64,000 bases of DNA, taken from positions 124,001 through 188,000 of the forward strand of contig NZ_CP020952.1 in the NCBI RefSeq assembly GCF_000172795.2, in the 5' to 3' direction. Below, one piece after another: positions 1 to 9,195 of the stretch; positions within the stretch are counted from its first letter, which is position 1; the number at the start of each line of letters is the position of its first letter. The notes under the pieces are model-generated. The model made no database searches. It saw nothing but the letters and a program-made list of their open reading frames with translations, and was not told the origin of the DNA. Source of the stretch: Rhizobium sp. CIAT894 (lineage in GTDB: Bacteria; Pseudomonadota; Alphaproteobacteria; Rhizobiales; Rhizobiaceae). The position numbers and the translations under genes are program-made.

Positions 1-307
<307 letters not shown>

Positions 308-434
308 GAAGTCTCACATCAATCGCCGCGACGGCGCTTCCTCTTCCGATAGCAACAGTTGCACGCCCACTCCTACCCCTGAGACTCTGCCACAGCAAAG
401 GCTCTTAGTGAAAGGGGTGGCACTTGGTCGTTTC

Positions 435-442
435 CGTGTTAA
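435..442. promoter_or_regulatory. Putative operator half-site (CGTGTTAA) upstream of hpaR
   Basis: The 214-base gap between the dehydrogenase and hpaR holds CGTGTTAAC, the reverse complement of the TTAACACG motif also seen at 20324-20331 and 26837-26844 and, with one mismatch, at 1050-1057. Its position about 80 bases before the hpaR start would suit autoregulation by a MarR protein. No other gene or repeat is visible in this gap. The function is inference from motif recurrence. Confidence 0.35.
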
Positions 443-521
443 CTAGTTGCCTTGTGATTTTCCGTCGACTGTTCATTTCGCGAAGAATCCGATATTCAAC
501 GAGTGCGCGGTCAGGATCAGA

Positions 522-1022
522 ATGAGCAACAGGCAGCAAAATCAAGTCGAAATACCATCCTCACCGATGAGCCGGCCGCAGGAGCGCCGGAGATCCCTGG
601 CGATTGGGCTTTTGCGCGCCCGCGAAGCGGTGATGAGCCATTTTCGGCCGATCATTGCTGCTCATGACGTCACCGAGCAGCAATGGCGGGTCATCCGTGT
701 GCTGTCCGAAGCCGGAACGCTCGATGCAAGCGAAGTGGCCGACAAGGCCTCGATCCTGGCGCCAAGCCTGACGCGTATGATCCGCTCGCTGGAGGAGCGT
801 GGTTTCATCACCAAGCACAAGGACAAGGCCGACGGCCGGCGGGTGCTGTTGCGGATTACGCCTGCAGGGCAGGCAACCGTCGATGAAGTCATGCCGGAGA
901 GCCTCAAGGTCTATGCCGATATCGGCGCGCGTTTCGGTACCGATCGGGTCGAGCAATTGCTTGACATGCTCGACGAGTTGGCCGCGTTGAAGCTGGAAGG
1001 CGTGCCGAGCAGCGAGGAATGA
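522..1022 (+). CDS. hpaR: MarR-family regulator, HpaR-like (homoprotocatechuate operon repressor)
   Basis: The 166-residue product has the MarR winged-helix layout: an N-terminal dimerisation helix (RRSLAIGLLRAREAVMSHF), VTEQQWRVIRVLSE, an HTH around DASEVADKASILAPSLTRMI and a wing with DKADGRRVLLRIT. These blocks match HpaR, the repressor of 4-hydroxyphenylacetate meta-cleavage operons that responds to the aromatic substrate. The frame extends upstream only from a TTG at 447, so ATG 522 is preferred (loose purine-rich RBS); ATG 567 is the other option. A complete hpa pathway lies downstream in the window, which supports the name. Confidence 0.82.
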   Translation: MSNRQQNQVEIPSSPMSRPQERRRSLAIGLLRAREAVMSHFRPIIAAHDVTEQQWRVIRVLSEAGTLDASEVADKASILAPSLTRMIRSLEERGFITKHKDKADGRRVLLRITPAGQATVDEVMPESLKVYADIGARFGTDRVEQLLDMLDELAALKLEGVPSSEE

Positions 1023-1044
1023 CGCGTCCTCGCATCGGCCGTTA

Positions 1045-1058
1045 ATTAATGTGTTAAA
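1045..1058. promoter_or_regulatory. Imperfect palindrome ATTAAT-GT-GTTAAA, putative HpaR-type operator
   Basis: This lies in the 103-base gap between hpaR and the AraC-type gene. It is related to the near-perfect palindrome at 20323-20336: the surrounding 16-base strings agree at 13 positions. It contains TGTGTTAA, one base off the CGTGTTAA half-site. The location suggests control of the AraC gene and the genes behind it. No binding evidence exists; this is motif comparison by eye. Confidence 0.35.
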
Positions 1059-1125
1059 GATACGATTGACGGCCGAGCCGACCTGTAGCAGTCTCGAACG
1101 ATGCTGACACTGTTGGGAGGCAGAG

Positions 1126-2112
1126 TTGGACCTGTTGCAGAACCGCAGCCTTGTCGATCGGACCTGGTCGCCGACACCTTACGATCAATGGGTGGATGAT
1201 CTCCACAGCATCTGCGGCAATTTCAACCCGCATACGATGGAGCGCGGCGACAAGGTGATAGGCACAGCGAGCCGCATCGACGTCTGCGGCATGGAGTTTG
1301 CCCATGTCTCCAACGATCTCGATTACGTCCATCGTGGCTGGGACGATATTCGCCGGGATGCGCACGAGCATCTGTTCCTGATCCTGCAGCTCGAGGGTGC
1401 CTGCGGGGTGGAACACTCCGGCCAGCAGAACATTCTTGACGTCGGCGAATGCATTCTGGTCGATTCCACCCGGCCGACCACATTCCATTTTCGCGGCCAC
1501 TTTTCCAACCATCTCTCCCTGCATCTGCCGCGGCAATTGATGTATTCGGAGCGCAAGGTGGATTTCGACGTCGCTCGCAAGCTTGTGGCAAGCGATCCGA
1601 TGGCGATGATGCTGCGGGCGCTGATCGCCAAGATGATGACGACGCCGGAAAGCGAGGCGGCTTCTCCGCATCTGCGCCAATTGATGTTCGACACGACGCG
1701 CCAGGCATTTCTGTCGACCGACATCGAGCCGGCAAGCCTGAATTCCCTGCATGAGAGCGCCGGCCGGCGCATGCAGATGGTCGATATCCTGATCGACAAG
1801 CACCTGACCGAGAGCGATCTCAGCGCCAAATGGCTGGCGACGAGGCTCGGCGTGTCGATCCGCACGCTGCAGCAGGATTTCCAGGGAATGGGCATGACCT
1901 GCACGACCGTTATTCGCGACAAGCGGCTGCGCTTCGCGCGGGAAAAGATCGAGCAGCTGAAGGAGCAGCGCAACGCCACAACCATCGCCGAAGTCGCCTA
2001 TTCGGCCGGCTTCAACGACATTTCCTATTTTAATCGCAGCTTCAAGGACCTGTTCGATTGCGCCCCGAGCGAGCTGCTTCGCGCCGGCGAACCGGCGCCA
2101 AAGATGGCCTGA
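1126..2112 (+). CDS. AraC-family transcriptional regulator, FeaR-like
   Basis: The 328-residue product has an N-terminal effector-binding half (about residues 1-190; DAHEHLFLILQLEGACGVEH and the ILVDSTRPTTFHFRG strand typical of AraC_binding_2 proteins) and a C-terminal double HTH (about 225-320; WLATRLGVSIRTLQQDF, then IAEVAYSAGFNDISYFNRSF). The start is TTG at 1126, chosen because GGGAGG lies just upstream and no ATG is nearby. The N-terminal half resembles FeaR, the activator of aromatic amine oxidation in enterobacteria. The adjacent aldehyde dehydrogenase fits such a role, but the inducer cannot be read from sequence. Confidence 0.75.
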   Translation: MDLLQNRSLVDRTWSPTPYDQWVDDLHSICGNFNPHTMERGDKVIGTASRIDVCGMEFAHVSNDLDYVHRGWDDIRRDAHEHLFLILQLEGACGVEHSGQQNILDVGECILVDSTRPTTFHFRGHFSNHLSLHLPRQLMYSERKVDFDVARKLVASDPMAMMLRALIAKMMTTPESEAASPHLRQLMFDTTRQAFLSTDIEPASLNSLHESAGRRMQMVDILIDKHLTESDLSAKWLATRLGVSIRTLQQDFQGMGMTCTTVIRDKRLRFAREKIEQLKEQRNATTIAEVAYSAGFNDISYFNRSFKDLFDCAPSELLRAGEPAPKMA

Positions 2113-2213
2113 CGCGCAGTTTGCGCTTCCGTCCAAGACGGCGCGCGTTTCTCCCCAAGACGCCTTTTCCGGCGAAAGTCATAATTCTCCTCGATCTTAC
2201 GGAGGAGAATATC

Positions 2214-3620
2214 GTGAAGCAGTATACCCTGCTCATCGGTGGCGAAACTGTCGCCATAACCCACCATGCGGCGGTTACCAATCCGTCGAACGGCGAAATC
2301 GTCGGCTACATGCCGCTTGCTCGGGAAGCCGATCTCGACCAGGCCGTTGCCGCCGCAGCAGCAGCTTTCAAAGGCTGGTCGGCGACGTCGAACGAAGAAC
2401 GCGCAGGGGCTTGCCGGGCAATTGCGGAAAAGATCAGCGAGCATGCCGAAGAGCTGGCGCAGATCCTCACCCGGGAGCAGGGCAAGCCGCTCAACGGCCT
2501 CGGATCCCGCTTCGAAATCGGCGGCGCGCTTGCCTGGACACGGCATACGGCCGAACTCGACCTGCCCGTCGAGATCCTGCAGGACGATCATGAGGGCCGC
2601 GTCGAGCTGCATCGCAAGCCGATCGGCGTGGTGGGCTCGATCACGCCCTGGAACTGGCCCGTGATGATCGCCTGCTGGCACATCATGCCGGCGGTGCGTG
2701 CCGGCAATACCGTCGTCATCAAACCGTCGCCGCTGACGCCGCTCTCGACCATCCGTCTCGTCGAGATCATCAACGAGGTGCTGCCGCCCGGCGTCGTCAA
2801 CGTGATCACCGGCGAAAACAGCATTGGTGCCGCCCTTTCCGCCCATCCCGGCATTGCCAAGATGACCTTCACCGGCTCGACCGAGACCGGCAAGAAAATC
2901 ATGGCCTCGGCGGTGGCCACCCTGAAGAGGCTGACGCTGGAGCTCGGCGGCAACGATGCGGGCATCGTGCTGCCCGACGCCGACCCGAAGGCCATCGTCG
3001 AGGGCCTGTTCTGGGGCGCCTTCATCAATAACGGCCAGACCTGCGCCGCACTGAAACGCCTCTATGTGCATGACAGCATTTATGAGGAGGTCTGCCGGGG
3101 CCTTGCCGACTACACCGCCAAGATCGTCGTCGGTGACGGCCTGGATGAGGCAAGCATTCTCGGCCCGGTGCAGAACGAGATGCAGCTCAACAAGGTACGC
3201 GAACTCGTCGACGATGCGCGCGCCCGTGGTGGCCGTGTCCTGACCGGCGGCGCGCCGCTGGAACGGCCCGGTTATTTCTATCCGATCACCCTCGTTGCCG
3301 ATGTCGACCACGGCGTGCGGCTGGTCGATGAGGAGCAGTTCGGTCCGGCCTTGCCGATCATCCGCTACAGCGATCTCGACGAGGTGATCGCCCGCGCCAA
3401 TCAGAATCCGGCCGGCCTCGGCGGCTCGGTCTGGTCTGCCGATGTCGAAAAGGCGAAGCGCTATGCGATGCAGCTCGAATGCGGTTCGGTCTGGATCAAC
3501 AAGCACGGCGCGATCCAGCCCAACGCGCCCTTCGGCGGCGTCAAACAATCCGGCATCGGCGTCGAATTCGGTGCCGAGGGGCTGAAGGAGTTCACGACGA
3601 TCCAGACGGTGTTGAGCTGA
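2214..3620 (+). CDS. NAD(P)-dependent aldehyde dehydrogenase
   Basis: The 468-residue cytosolic enzyme oxidises an aldehyde to the acid. It shows the PWNWP nucleotide-site motif (about 145-149), FTGSTETG, general-base Glu243 in LELGG and catalytic Cys277 in NNGQTCAAL, plus the C-terminal FGGVKQSGIG block. The GTG start at 2214 is chosen because GGAGGAGA lies just upstream; the long upstream extension overlaps the AraC gene and lacks an RBS. The GMC oxidoreductase gene starts 3 bases after the stop, so an alcohol to aldehyde to acid relay is likely. The substrate is unknown; an aromatic aldehyde is plausible from the FeaR-like neighbour. Confidence 0.88.
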   Translation: MKQYTLLIGGETVAITHHAAVTNPSNGEIVGYMPLAREADLDQAVAAAAAAFKGWSATSNEERAGACRAIAEKISEHAEELAQILTREQGKPLNGLGSRFEIGGALAWTRHTAELDLPVEILQDDHEGRVELHRKPIGVVGSITPWNWPVMIACWHIMPAVRAGNTVVIKPSPLTPLSTIRLVEIINEVLPPGVVNVITGENSIGAALSAHPGIAKMTFTGSTETGKKIMASAVATLKRLTLELGGNDAGIVLPDADPKAIVEGLFWGAFINNGQTCAALKRLYVHDSIYEEVCRGLADYTAKIVVGDGLDEASILGPVQNEMQLNKVRELVDDARARGGRVLTGGAPLERPGYFYPITLVADVDHGVRLVDEEQFGPALPIIRYSDLDEVIARANQNPAGLGGSVWSADVEKAKRYAMQLECGSVWINKHGAIQPNAPFGGVKQSGIGVEFGAEGLKEFTTIQTVLS

Positions 3621-3623
3621 GCC

Positions 3624-5219
3624 ATGACGACTTACGATTACATCATCGTCGGAGGCGGATCCTCGGGCTGCGTGCTGGCCAACCGCATGTCGGAAAACCC
3701 GGCGCACAAGGTGCTGCTGATCGAGTCCGGCCGCCGCGACGCCGATCCGTGGATCCATATCCCCGCCACCTTCTTCAAGGTGCTGGGCAAGGGGATCGAT
3801 ATCCATCCCTATGCATCGAACCCCGACAAGGGGCTGAACGGCCGGCCGAGCATCGTCCCGCAGGGCAATGTGCTTGGCGGCGGCAGCTCGGTCAACGCGA
3901 TGATCTATATTCGCGGCCATCGCAACGACTACGACACCTGGTCGCAGATGGGCTGCCAGGGCTGGTCCTATGACGACGTGCTTCCGGCCTTCCGCTCGCT
4001 GGAAAGCAACGAGCGGCTGAACGGCCAGTTCCATGGCAGGAAGGGCGGCCTGCACGTCTCCGATCCGCGCCACCGGCATCCGCTGAGCGAGGCCTTCGTC
4101 AAGGCGGCGACCGAAATCGGCATTCCCCACAATGACGATTTCAACGGCCCCGATCAGGCGGGTGTCGGTTTCTATCAGAGCACCACCCATGGCGGCCGGC
4201 GCTGGAGTTCGGCCCAGGCTTTCCTGCGCGAAGCAGAGAAGCGGCCGAACCTCACCGTGCTGACCGAGCGCAAGGTGGCGCGCGTCCTGTTCGAGGGGCA
4301 GAGGGCGGCCGGCGTCGAACTGCTCGACGGCACGACTTTCAAGGCGTCGCGCGAAATCGCGCTCACATCGGGCGCCATCGCCACACCGAAGATCCTGCAA
4401 TTGTCCGGTATCGGCGACGGCGCGCATCTTGCTTCGCTCGGCATCAAGGTCGTCGCCGACCTGCCTGGTGTCGGCGCCAACTATCAGGATCATCTCGAAG
4501 TGCCGGTGCAGGGCGAAACGCACGAGCCGATCTCGATCCTCGGCCATGACAAGGGCCTGCGCGCTGCCGGCCACATGCTGCGGTACCTCACATCGCATCG
4601 CGGGCTGCTGTCGTCCAATGTCGTCGAATGCGGCGGCTTCGTCGATACTTCGGGCACCGGTCAGCCGGATGTGCAGTTCCATGTGCTGCCCGTGCTGATC
4701 GGCTTCGTCGATCGCGAACCTGAACCAGGTCACGGCCTCAGCATCGGGCCTTGTTACCTCAGGCCGCGGTCGCGCGGCTGGATCAGGCTGAAGAGCGCCG
4801 ACCCCAGGGAGCAGACGGATTTCAACGCCAACCTGCTCTCCGATCCCGCCGATATCGAAACCCTGGTGCGCGGCGTCGAAACGGCGATCCGCATCCTTGA
4901 TGCGCCGGCCCTTGCCAAGCTGGTCAAGCGCCGCGTGCTGCCGAAGCCCGGCATCGAAAAGGATCCGGAGGCGCTCCGCGATTACATCAGGCAGTCGGCC
5001 AAAACCGTGTTTCATCCGGCGGGAACGGCCCGCATGGGCCGCGCCGACGATCGCATGGCCGTCGTCGGACCCGACCTCAAGGTGCGCGGCGTCGAGGGGC
5101 TGCGTATCTGCGACGCCTCGGTGATGCCGACGCTGGTCTCGGGCAACACCAACGCGCCGACGATGATGATCGCGGCAAAGGCCGCAGCATTCATGACAGG
5201 AAAGGCGATTTCCGGCTGA
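3624..5219 (+). CDS. GMC-family FAD alcohol oxidoreductase
   Basis: The 531-residue product begins with the FAD-binding Rossmann motif YIIVGGGSSGCVLANR (residues 5-20), has the GMC signature GGGSSVNAMIYIRGH near residue 95 and the active-site histidine block VFHPAGTARMG near 470. It carries no signal peptide, so it is cytosolic or membrane-peripheral. Relatives are named choline dehydrogenase by homology, but no betaine genes are near, and coupling to the preceding aldehyde dehydrogenase (3-base gap) and the following importer points to another alcohol. The last step NTNAPTMMIA carries Asn where many GMC enzymes have the second His. Family certain, substrate open. Confidence 0.88.
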   Translation: MTTYDYIIVGGGSSGCVLANRMSENPAHKVLLIESGRRDADPWIHIPATFFKVLGKGIDIHPYASNPDKGLNGRPSIVPQGNVLGGGSSVNAMIYIRGHRNDYDTWSQMGCQGWSYDDVLPAFRSLESNERLNGQFHGRKGGLHVSDPRHRHPLSEAFVKAATEIGIPHNDDFNGPDQAGVGFYQSTTHGGRRWSSAQAFLREAEKRPNLTVLTERKVARVLFEGQRAAGVELLDGTTFKASREIALTSGAIATPKILQLSGIGDGAHLASLGIKVVADLPGVGANYQDHLEVPVQGETHEPISILGHDKGLRAAGHMLRYLTSHRGLLSSNVVECGGFVDTSGTGQPDVQFHVLPVLIGFVDREPEPGHGLSIGPCYLRPRSRGWIRLKSADPREQTDFNANLLSDPADIETLVRGVETAIRILDAPALAKLVKRRVLPKPGIEKDPEALRDYIRQSAKTVFHPAGTARMGRADDRMAVVGPDLKVRGVEGLRICDASVMPTLVSGNTNAPTMMIAAKAAAFMTGKAISG

Positions 5220-5270
5220 GCCGGAGAACTCGGATCCCGTGGGGAGCGGGACAACAAACTGGAGGATACG

Positions 5271-6524
5271 ATGCCTATCAATCTGAGAGGACTGGCAATC
5301 AGCCTTGTCCTGACGCTCGTTTCGGCGTTCAGCGCACATGCAGCCGCATCTTGCGGCGACAATAGCGGCAAGCCGGCGACCGGCGAGCCGATCGTGATCG
5401 GCGCCATCACCGGCAAGACCGGACCGGACGATTTTTCGAATTCGACCAAGGCGGCAAAGGCCTATTTCGATTGCCTGAACGCCAATGGCGGCATCAAGGG
5501 GCGGCCGGTCAAATATCTGGTCGAGGACGACCAGTGGAATCCGGAAATCGCCGCACAGCTGGCAGCCAAAATCGTCAATGACGAGAAGGCCGTGCTGATG
5601 GTCGGCAATTCAAGCTTCGTCGAATGCGGCGCCAATGCCGAGTTCTACAAGAAGTCGGGTATTCTCGTCGTCGCCGGCGTCGGTGTTCCACGTGAATGCT
5701 TCTTCGCGGAAAACTACGCGCCCACCAATGCCGGTCCGCGCGTCTCGATGCTCGGCGCCATGGGATATGCGCTTGATAAGCTGAGCGCAAAGTCGGTCGT
5801 CTGCATCGGCCCGAATATTCCGAACGTCGGAACCTGGTCCTGCGACGGCATCATCCAGCTCGCCAAGGAGAAAGGCCTGAAGGCCGAGACGATCCTGATG
5901 GATCCCGGCACCGCCGATTCCACATCGACCGTCCTGCAGGCCGCGGCGTCCAAGCCGGATGTGATCATCCTCGGCCTGCCCAAGGGCGTGACCGTGCCGC
6001 TTCTGACCGCCGCCGAAGAACAGGGTCTCAACCAGAGCATCAAGTTCCTGAGCGCAGCTTCGGCCTATGACCTGTCGGTGCCGGGTACGATCGGCGCCGG
6101 CTGGGACGGTAATTTCATCGTCAACATGGAGTTCAACGATCTCGAAGCGACGACGCCCGATAACCAGAACTGGCTCGCCGTCATGGACCAGTATGGCCAG
6201 AAATCCGACCCGCGCGATACTTTCGCCCAGGCCGGCTATCTCTCGGCCCGCATCGCCGAAAAAGCGCTGATGACGCTCGATCCCGGCAACATCACCCGTG
6301 AGACCGCATCGGCGGCCGTACGCCAGGTCAAGAACTTCAAGAGCGATATCTTCTGCGCTCCCTGGTACTTCGGCGACGGCCAGTCGCGCCACAATGCCAA
6401 TTCGACGACGCGCATGGCGGTCAGCGAAGCCGGCAAGTGGAAGGTCGTCTCCGATTGCGCGCCGTCACCCGATCCGGAGCTGAAGGACGTCCGCGCCTTC
6501 GAAAAGTCCGCCGGCCTCAACTGA
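5271..6524 (+). CDS. ABC transporter substrate-binding protein (Peripla_BP_6, branched-chain amino acid type)
   Basis: The 417-residue periplasmic protein begins with a Sec signal peptide (hydrophobic stretch LRGLAISLVLTLVSAFSAHA, cleavage after AHAA). It then follows the LivJ/LivK fold: IVIGAITGKTGPDD near the mature N-terminus, the CLNANGGIKGRPVKYLVEDD block and NDEKAVLMVG. An RBS (CTGGAGG) precedes ATG 5271. It is the first gene of a full Liv-type importer (two permeases, two ATPases). The ligand pocket cannot be read by eye; context with catabolic enzymes suggests an aromatic or amine-derived ligand rather than leucine. Confidence 0.88.
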   Translation: MPINLRGLAISLVLTLVSAFSAHAAASCGDNSGKPATGEPIVIGAITGKTGPDDFSNSTKAAKAYFDCLNANGGIKGRPVKYLVEDDQWNPEIAAQLAAKIVNDEKAVLMVGNSSFVECGANAEFYKKSGILVVAGVGVPRECFFAENYAPTNAGPRVSMLGAMGYALDKLSAKSVVCIGPNIPNVGTWSCDGIIQLAKEKGLKAETILMDPGTADSTSTVLQAAASKPDVIILGLPKGVTVPLLTAAEEQGLNQSIKFLSAASAYDLSVPGTIGAGWDGNFIVNMEFNDLEATTPDNQNWLAVMDQYGQKSDPRDTFAQAGYLSARIAEKALMTLDPGNITRETASAAVRQVKNFKSDIFCAPWYFGDGQSRHNANSTTRMAVSEAGKWKVVSDCAPSPDPELKDVRAFEKSAGLN

Positions 6525-6544
6525 GCCCTGACGTCTGCCAAAGT

Positions 6545-6569
6545 GTTCCGCGGTCGCAAGCCGCGGAAC
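6545..6569. promoter_or_regulatory. Intergenic hairpin between binding protein and permease genes
   Basis: GTTCCGCGG at 6545-6553 and CCGCGGAAC at 6561-6569 form a perfect 9-bp stem with a 7-base loop and no U-run. Stem-loops here often protect the upstream message or partially terminate, so that binding protein exceeds membrane components. That role is inferred. Confidence 0.6.
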
Positions 6570-6592
6570 CGGACGACGCGAGAGGATCGACT

Positions 6593-7459
6593 ATGAACAT
6601 CCTGCCTTTCATCATATCCGGGCTTGGGATCGGCGCTGTTTATGCGCTCTCCGGCGTCGGGCTCGTCGTTCTGTTTCGGGCGACCGGCGTTCTCAATTTC
6701 GCATTCGGTGCGTTCGGCGCGATCGGTGCGCATTGCGCCTGGCAATTGCTCGAGTGGAAGATGCCTCTCGCCGTCGCCATTCTCGCCGCCGTCACCGTCT
6801 CGACGGCGATCAGCTTTCTTTATGGCCGGGTGTTCGCGCCCATGCTCTCGCATCGCGATATCGTCGTGCGCGCGGTGGGAACGCTGGCGCCTGCTCTGAT
6901 CCTGATCGCGATCATGGGCGTCATCTGGGGCGAACTTCCGCGCCGCCTGCAGTTCCCGACCGATCAGATGTTCCTTTCTCTCTTCGCGGTTCGCCTGACC
7001 TTCACGCGCATCATCGCCATTTTGCTCGCCGTCGCCATGGTCGTCCTGATCACGCTGCTGTTGAACCGCACACGTCTCGGCCTCGACATGCGCGCTCTTG
7101 CCAATGATCGTGATCTCAGCGCCGTGCTCGGCGTGCGTATCCTCTATACGGAAACCGCCGCCTGGATCATCACCGGCATCTTTTCTGGCCTTGCCGGCCT
7201 GTTGCTTGCCGATCTCGTGCGGCTGCAGGGAACCTTTCTGACCCTGCTCGTCATCCCCGCGATTGCCGCCGCCATCCTCGGCCAACTGCGCTCGCTCTGG
7301 GAAACGGCCGTTGCCGGCCTTCTGATCGGCATTGCCGAGGCGGTGCTGACGCCGATCGCATGGATATCCCCCTATCGCGCGGCGGCCCCCTTCATCATCG
7401 CACTCGTCGCGGTCACCATTCTGGGAGGCACGGCGAAGGCCGCGTTGAAGGACCGATGA
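6593..7459 (+). CDS. Liv-type ABC transporter permease (LivH family)
   Basis: The 288-residue inner-membrane protein begins NILPFIISGLGIGAVYALSGVGLVVLF, the standard LivH opening with the GAVYAL motif, and continues with about eight hydrophobic segments. ATG 6593 is chosen for its upstream AGAGGA and because the family starts here; the longer frame runs back into the binding-protein gene. The stop overlaps the next start in ATGA (7456-7459), indicating translational coupling with the second permease. Confidence 0.9.
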   Translation: MNILPFIISGLGIGAVYALSGVGLVVLFRATGVLNFAFGAFGAIGAHCAWQLLEWKMPLAVAILAAVTVSTAISFLYGRVFAPMLSHRDIVVRAVGTLAPALILIAIMGVIWGELPRRLQFPTDQMFLSLFAVRLTFTRIIAILLAVAMVVLITLLLNRTRLGLDMRALANDRDLSAVLGVRILYTETAAWIITGIFSGLAGLLLADLVRLQGTFLTLLVIPAIAAAILGQLRSLWETAVAGLLIGIAEAVLTPIAWISPYRAAAPFIIALVAVTILGGTAKAALKDR

Positions 7460-8493
7460 GCATCCAGCAGCAGACTATCGCCCCCAGCGCCGAAGGCATA
7501 TCGATGGTGCGCCTGCCGAAGCAGCTTCTTCAAGTGCCGGTGACGATGCTGATCTTTTCGATCGCCGTCGCCTGCCTTGCCAATTCCTTCTGGCTTTCAG
7601 CCGCAACCTCGGCCGTCGCGCTGTCGCTGTCGGTCGCCGGGCTTGCCATTCTCTACGGCCAGCTCGGTCTGGTTTCCCTTTGCCAGTTCGCGCTTGTCGG
7701 CGTCGGCGGCTGGGTGACGCTTCGCATCGGCCATGCGTTCCATCCGCCTTTCGAGGTCAGCCTGCTGGCCGGCGCCATCGTCGCTTCGGTGGTGGGGCTG
7801 GCATTCGGCGTGCCGGCGCTGCGCTTGCGCGGCCTCTATCTCGCACTCGTAACGCTGATGCTCGCCGGTGCCTTCCAGATCGTCATCAGTGCCTGGGGCT
7901 TTCCTGATGGCGGCCCCGGTTTCCTGGGACGGGCCGACGGCTCCGGCCGGGCGATGTTGGCAAGGCCTGTGATGGCCGACGGGGAAGTCGCCTATTTCCT
8001 TTATGTCTGCACGTTCGCCGCGATCGGCCTGCTGATTGCGCAGTGGCACAAGCTTGCCCGCCCCGGCCGGGCATGGGCGCTGATCCGCAAGGGCGAGACC
8101 GTGGCGATCGCAAGCGGCGTCAATGTACTGATCTACAAGGCCTGGGCTTTCGCCTTGAGCGGCTTTCTCGCCGGTCTTGCCGGCGGCCTGCTTGCCGGCA
8201 ATGTCGGCCAGCTCGACGGGCGCGCTTTCGGCGCTTTCGAAAGCCTCAACCTGTTTGCGCTCGCCATCGTCGGCGGTGTCTTCAACTGGTACGGTGCGGT
8301 GATCGCCGGCATGCTGCTGCGCGCCGTGCCGGCTCTGCTGACCGATCTCGGCATCGACGGTTATGTGATGATCGGGATCTTCGGCGTTGCCCTCTTCCAT
8401 GCGCTGGCAACGGCACCCTCGGGCATCGCCGGCCAGATATCGGTTTTGATCGCCCGGTTCGGCGGCGGTTTTTCCCGGAGGAGGCCACGATGA
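7456..8493 (+). CDS. Liv-type ABC transporter permease (LivM family)
   Basis: The 345-residue polytopic protein has an N-terminal hydrophilic lead of about 20 residues, then LivM landmarks: SLSVAGLAILYGQLGLVSLCQFALVGVGGW and a cytoplasmic loop GRAWALIRKGETVAIASGVNV that contacts the ATPase. The start overlaps the previous stop by ATGA, and its own stop overlaps the ATPase start by ATGA (8490-8493). It pairs with the LivH-like protein to form the transmembrane channel. Confidence 0.9.
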   Translation: MSIQQQTIAPSAEGISMVRLPKQLLQVPVTMLIFSIAVACLANSFWLSAATSAVALSLSVAGLAILYGQLGLVSLCQFALVGVGGWVTLRIGHAFHPPFEVSLLAGAIVASVVGLAFGVPALRLRGLYLALVTLMLAGAFQIVISAWGFPDGGPGFLGRADGSGRAMLARPVMADGEVAYFLYVCTFAAIGLLIAQWHKLARPGRAWALIRKGETVAIASGVNVLIYKAWAFALSGFLAGLAGGLLAGNVGQLDGRAFGAFESLNLFALAIVGGVFNWYGAVIAGMLLRAVPALLTDLGIDGYVMIGIFGVALFHALATAPSGIAGQISVLIARFGGGFSRRRPR

Positions 8494-9194
8494 TCAAGAT
8501 CGACAATCTCGTCGTCCAGTTCGGCGGCGTCAAACCGATCAACGAACTCAGCGCCGTGCTGACGGCGCCGGTCGCCGGCCTGATCGGCCCGAACGGCGCG
8601 GGCAAGACCACGCTGCTCAACGTGCTCTCCGGCTTCGTCAGGCCGGTCCAGGGCTCGGTCCTGCTCGACGAACAGGCGTTGCTGGCGATGACACCGCTTC
8701 AGCGCGTCCAGGCCGGCCTGCGCCGTTCGTTCCAGACCGAGCAGGTGGTGGAGGACCTGACCGTCGCCGACAACATCGCCGCGATCGCCGATCATGTCGT
8801 CGGCACCGGGCATCGCTCGGGCGCGGTCGACCTGGCGCTTGCCTTCGTCGGGCTGAGCGCGGTCGCCGACCGGCTCGGCCAGTCGCTCAATCTCTTCCAG
8901 CGCCGTCTGGTCGAGCTTGCCAAATGCGTGGTCGGCCAGCCGAAGCTGATCCTGCTCGACGAACCCGCGGCGGGCCTGACCGAAGAGGAGGGCAAGGCCT
9001 TCCGTGAACTGGTGCTGCGCATCCCGGCGGAATTCCGGGCGCAGGTCCTGATCATCGACCACGATGTCGATCTCATCCGCTCCATGTGCAGCGAAACCAT
9101 GGTGCTCGATTACGGGAAGCTTCTGGCGATCGGCCCGACGGCTTCCGTGCTTGCCGATCCCAATGTGCGGCGCGCCTATCTGGGGGAGTTCTGA
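8490..9194 (+). CDS. Liv-type ABC transporter ATP-binding protein (LivG family), atypical signature motif
   Basis: The 234-residue ATPase has Walker A GLIGPNGAGKTTLLN (about 31-45), a Q-loop at RRSFQTEQV, Walker B LILLDEPAAGL and the H-loop IDHDVDLI. The ABC signature, normally LSYGQ or LSGGQ, reads LNLFQRRLVE, so the Ser and the key Gly are replaced by Asn and Phe. All other motifs are intact and the length is a little below the LivG average. The partner ATPase encoded 1 base downstream keeps a normal LSGGQ, so one of the two composite ATP sites may be altered. Confidence 0.9.
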   Translation: MIKIDNLVVQFGGVKPINELSAVLTAPVAGLIGPNGAGKTTLLNVLSGFVRPVQGSVLLDEQALLAMTPLQRVQAGLRRSFQTEQVVEDLTVADNIAAIADHVVGTGHRSGAVDLALAFVGLSAVADRLGQSLNLFQRRLVELAKCVVGQPKLILLDEPAAGLTEEEGKAFRELVLRIPAEFRAQVLIIDHDVDLIRSMCSETMVLDYGKLLAIGPTASVLADPNVRRAYLGEF

Positions 9195-9195
9195 C

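Noticed and set aside
3624..5219. Choline dehydrogenase (betA) assignment
   Set aside because: GMC signatures do not fix the substrate, and no betaine aldehyde dehydrogenase, BetI or choline transporter context is seen.
2025..5339. 1104-residue open frame on the minus strand
   Set aside because: It mirrors the aldehyde dehydrogenase and GMC genes, has a His/Arg/Asp-rich composition typical of antisense frames in GC-rich DNA and shows no family motif.
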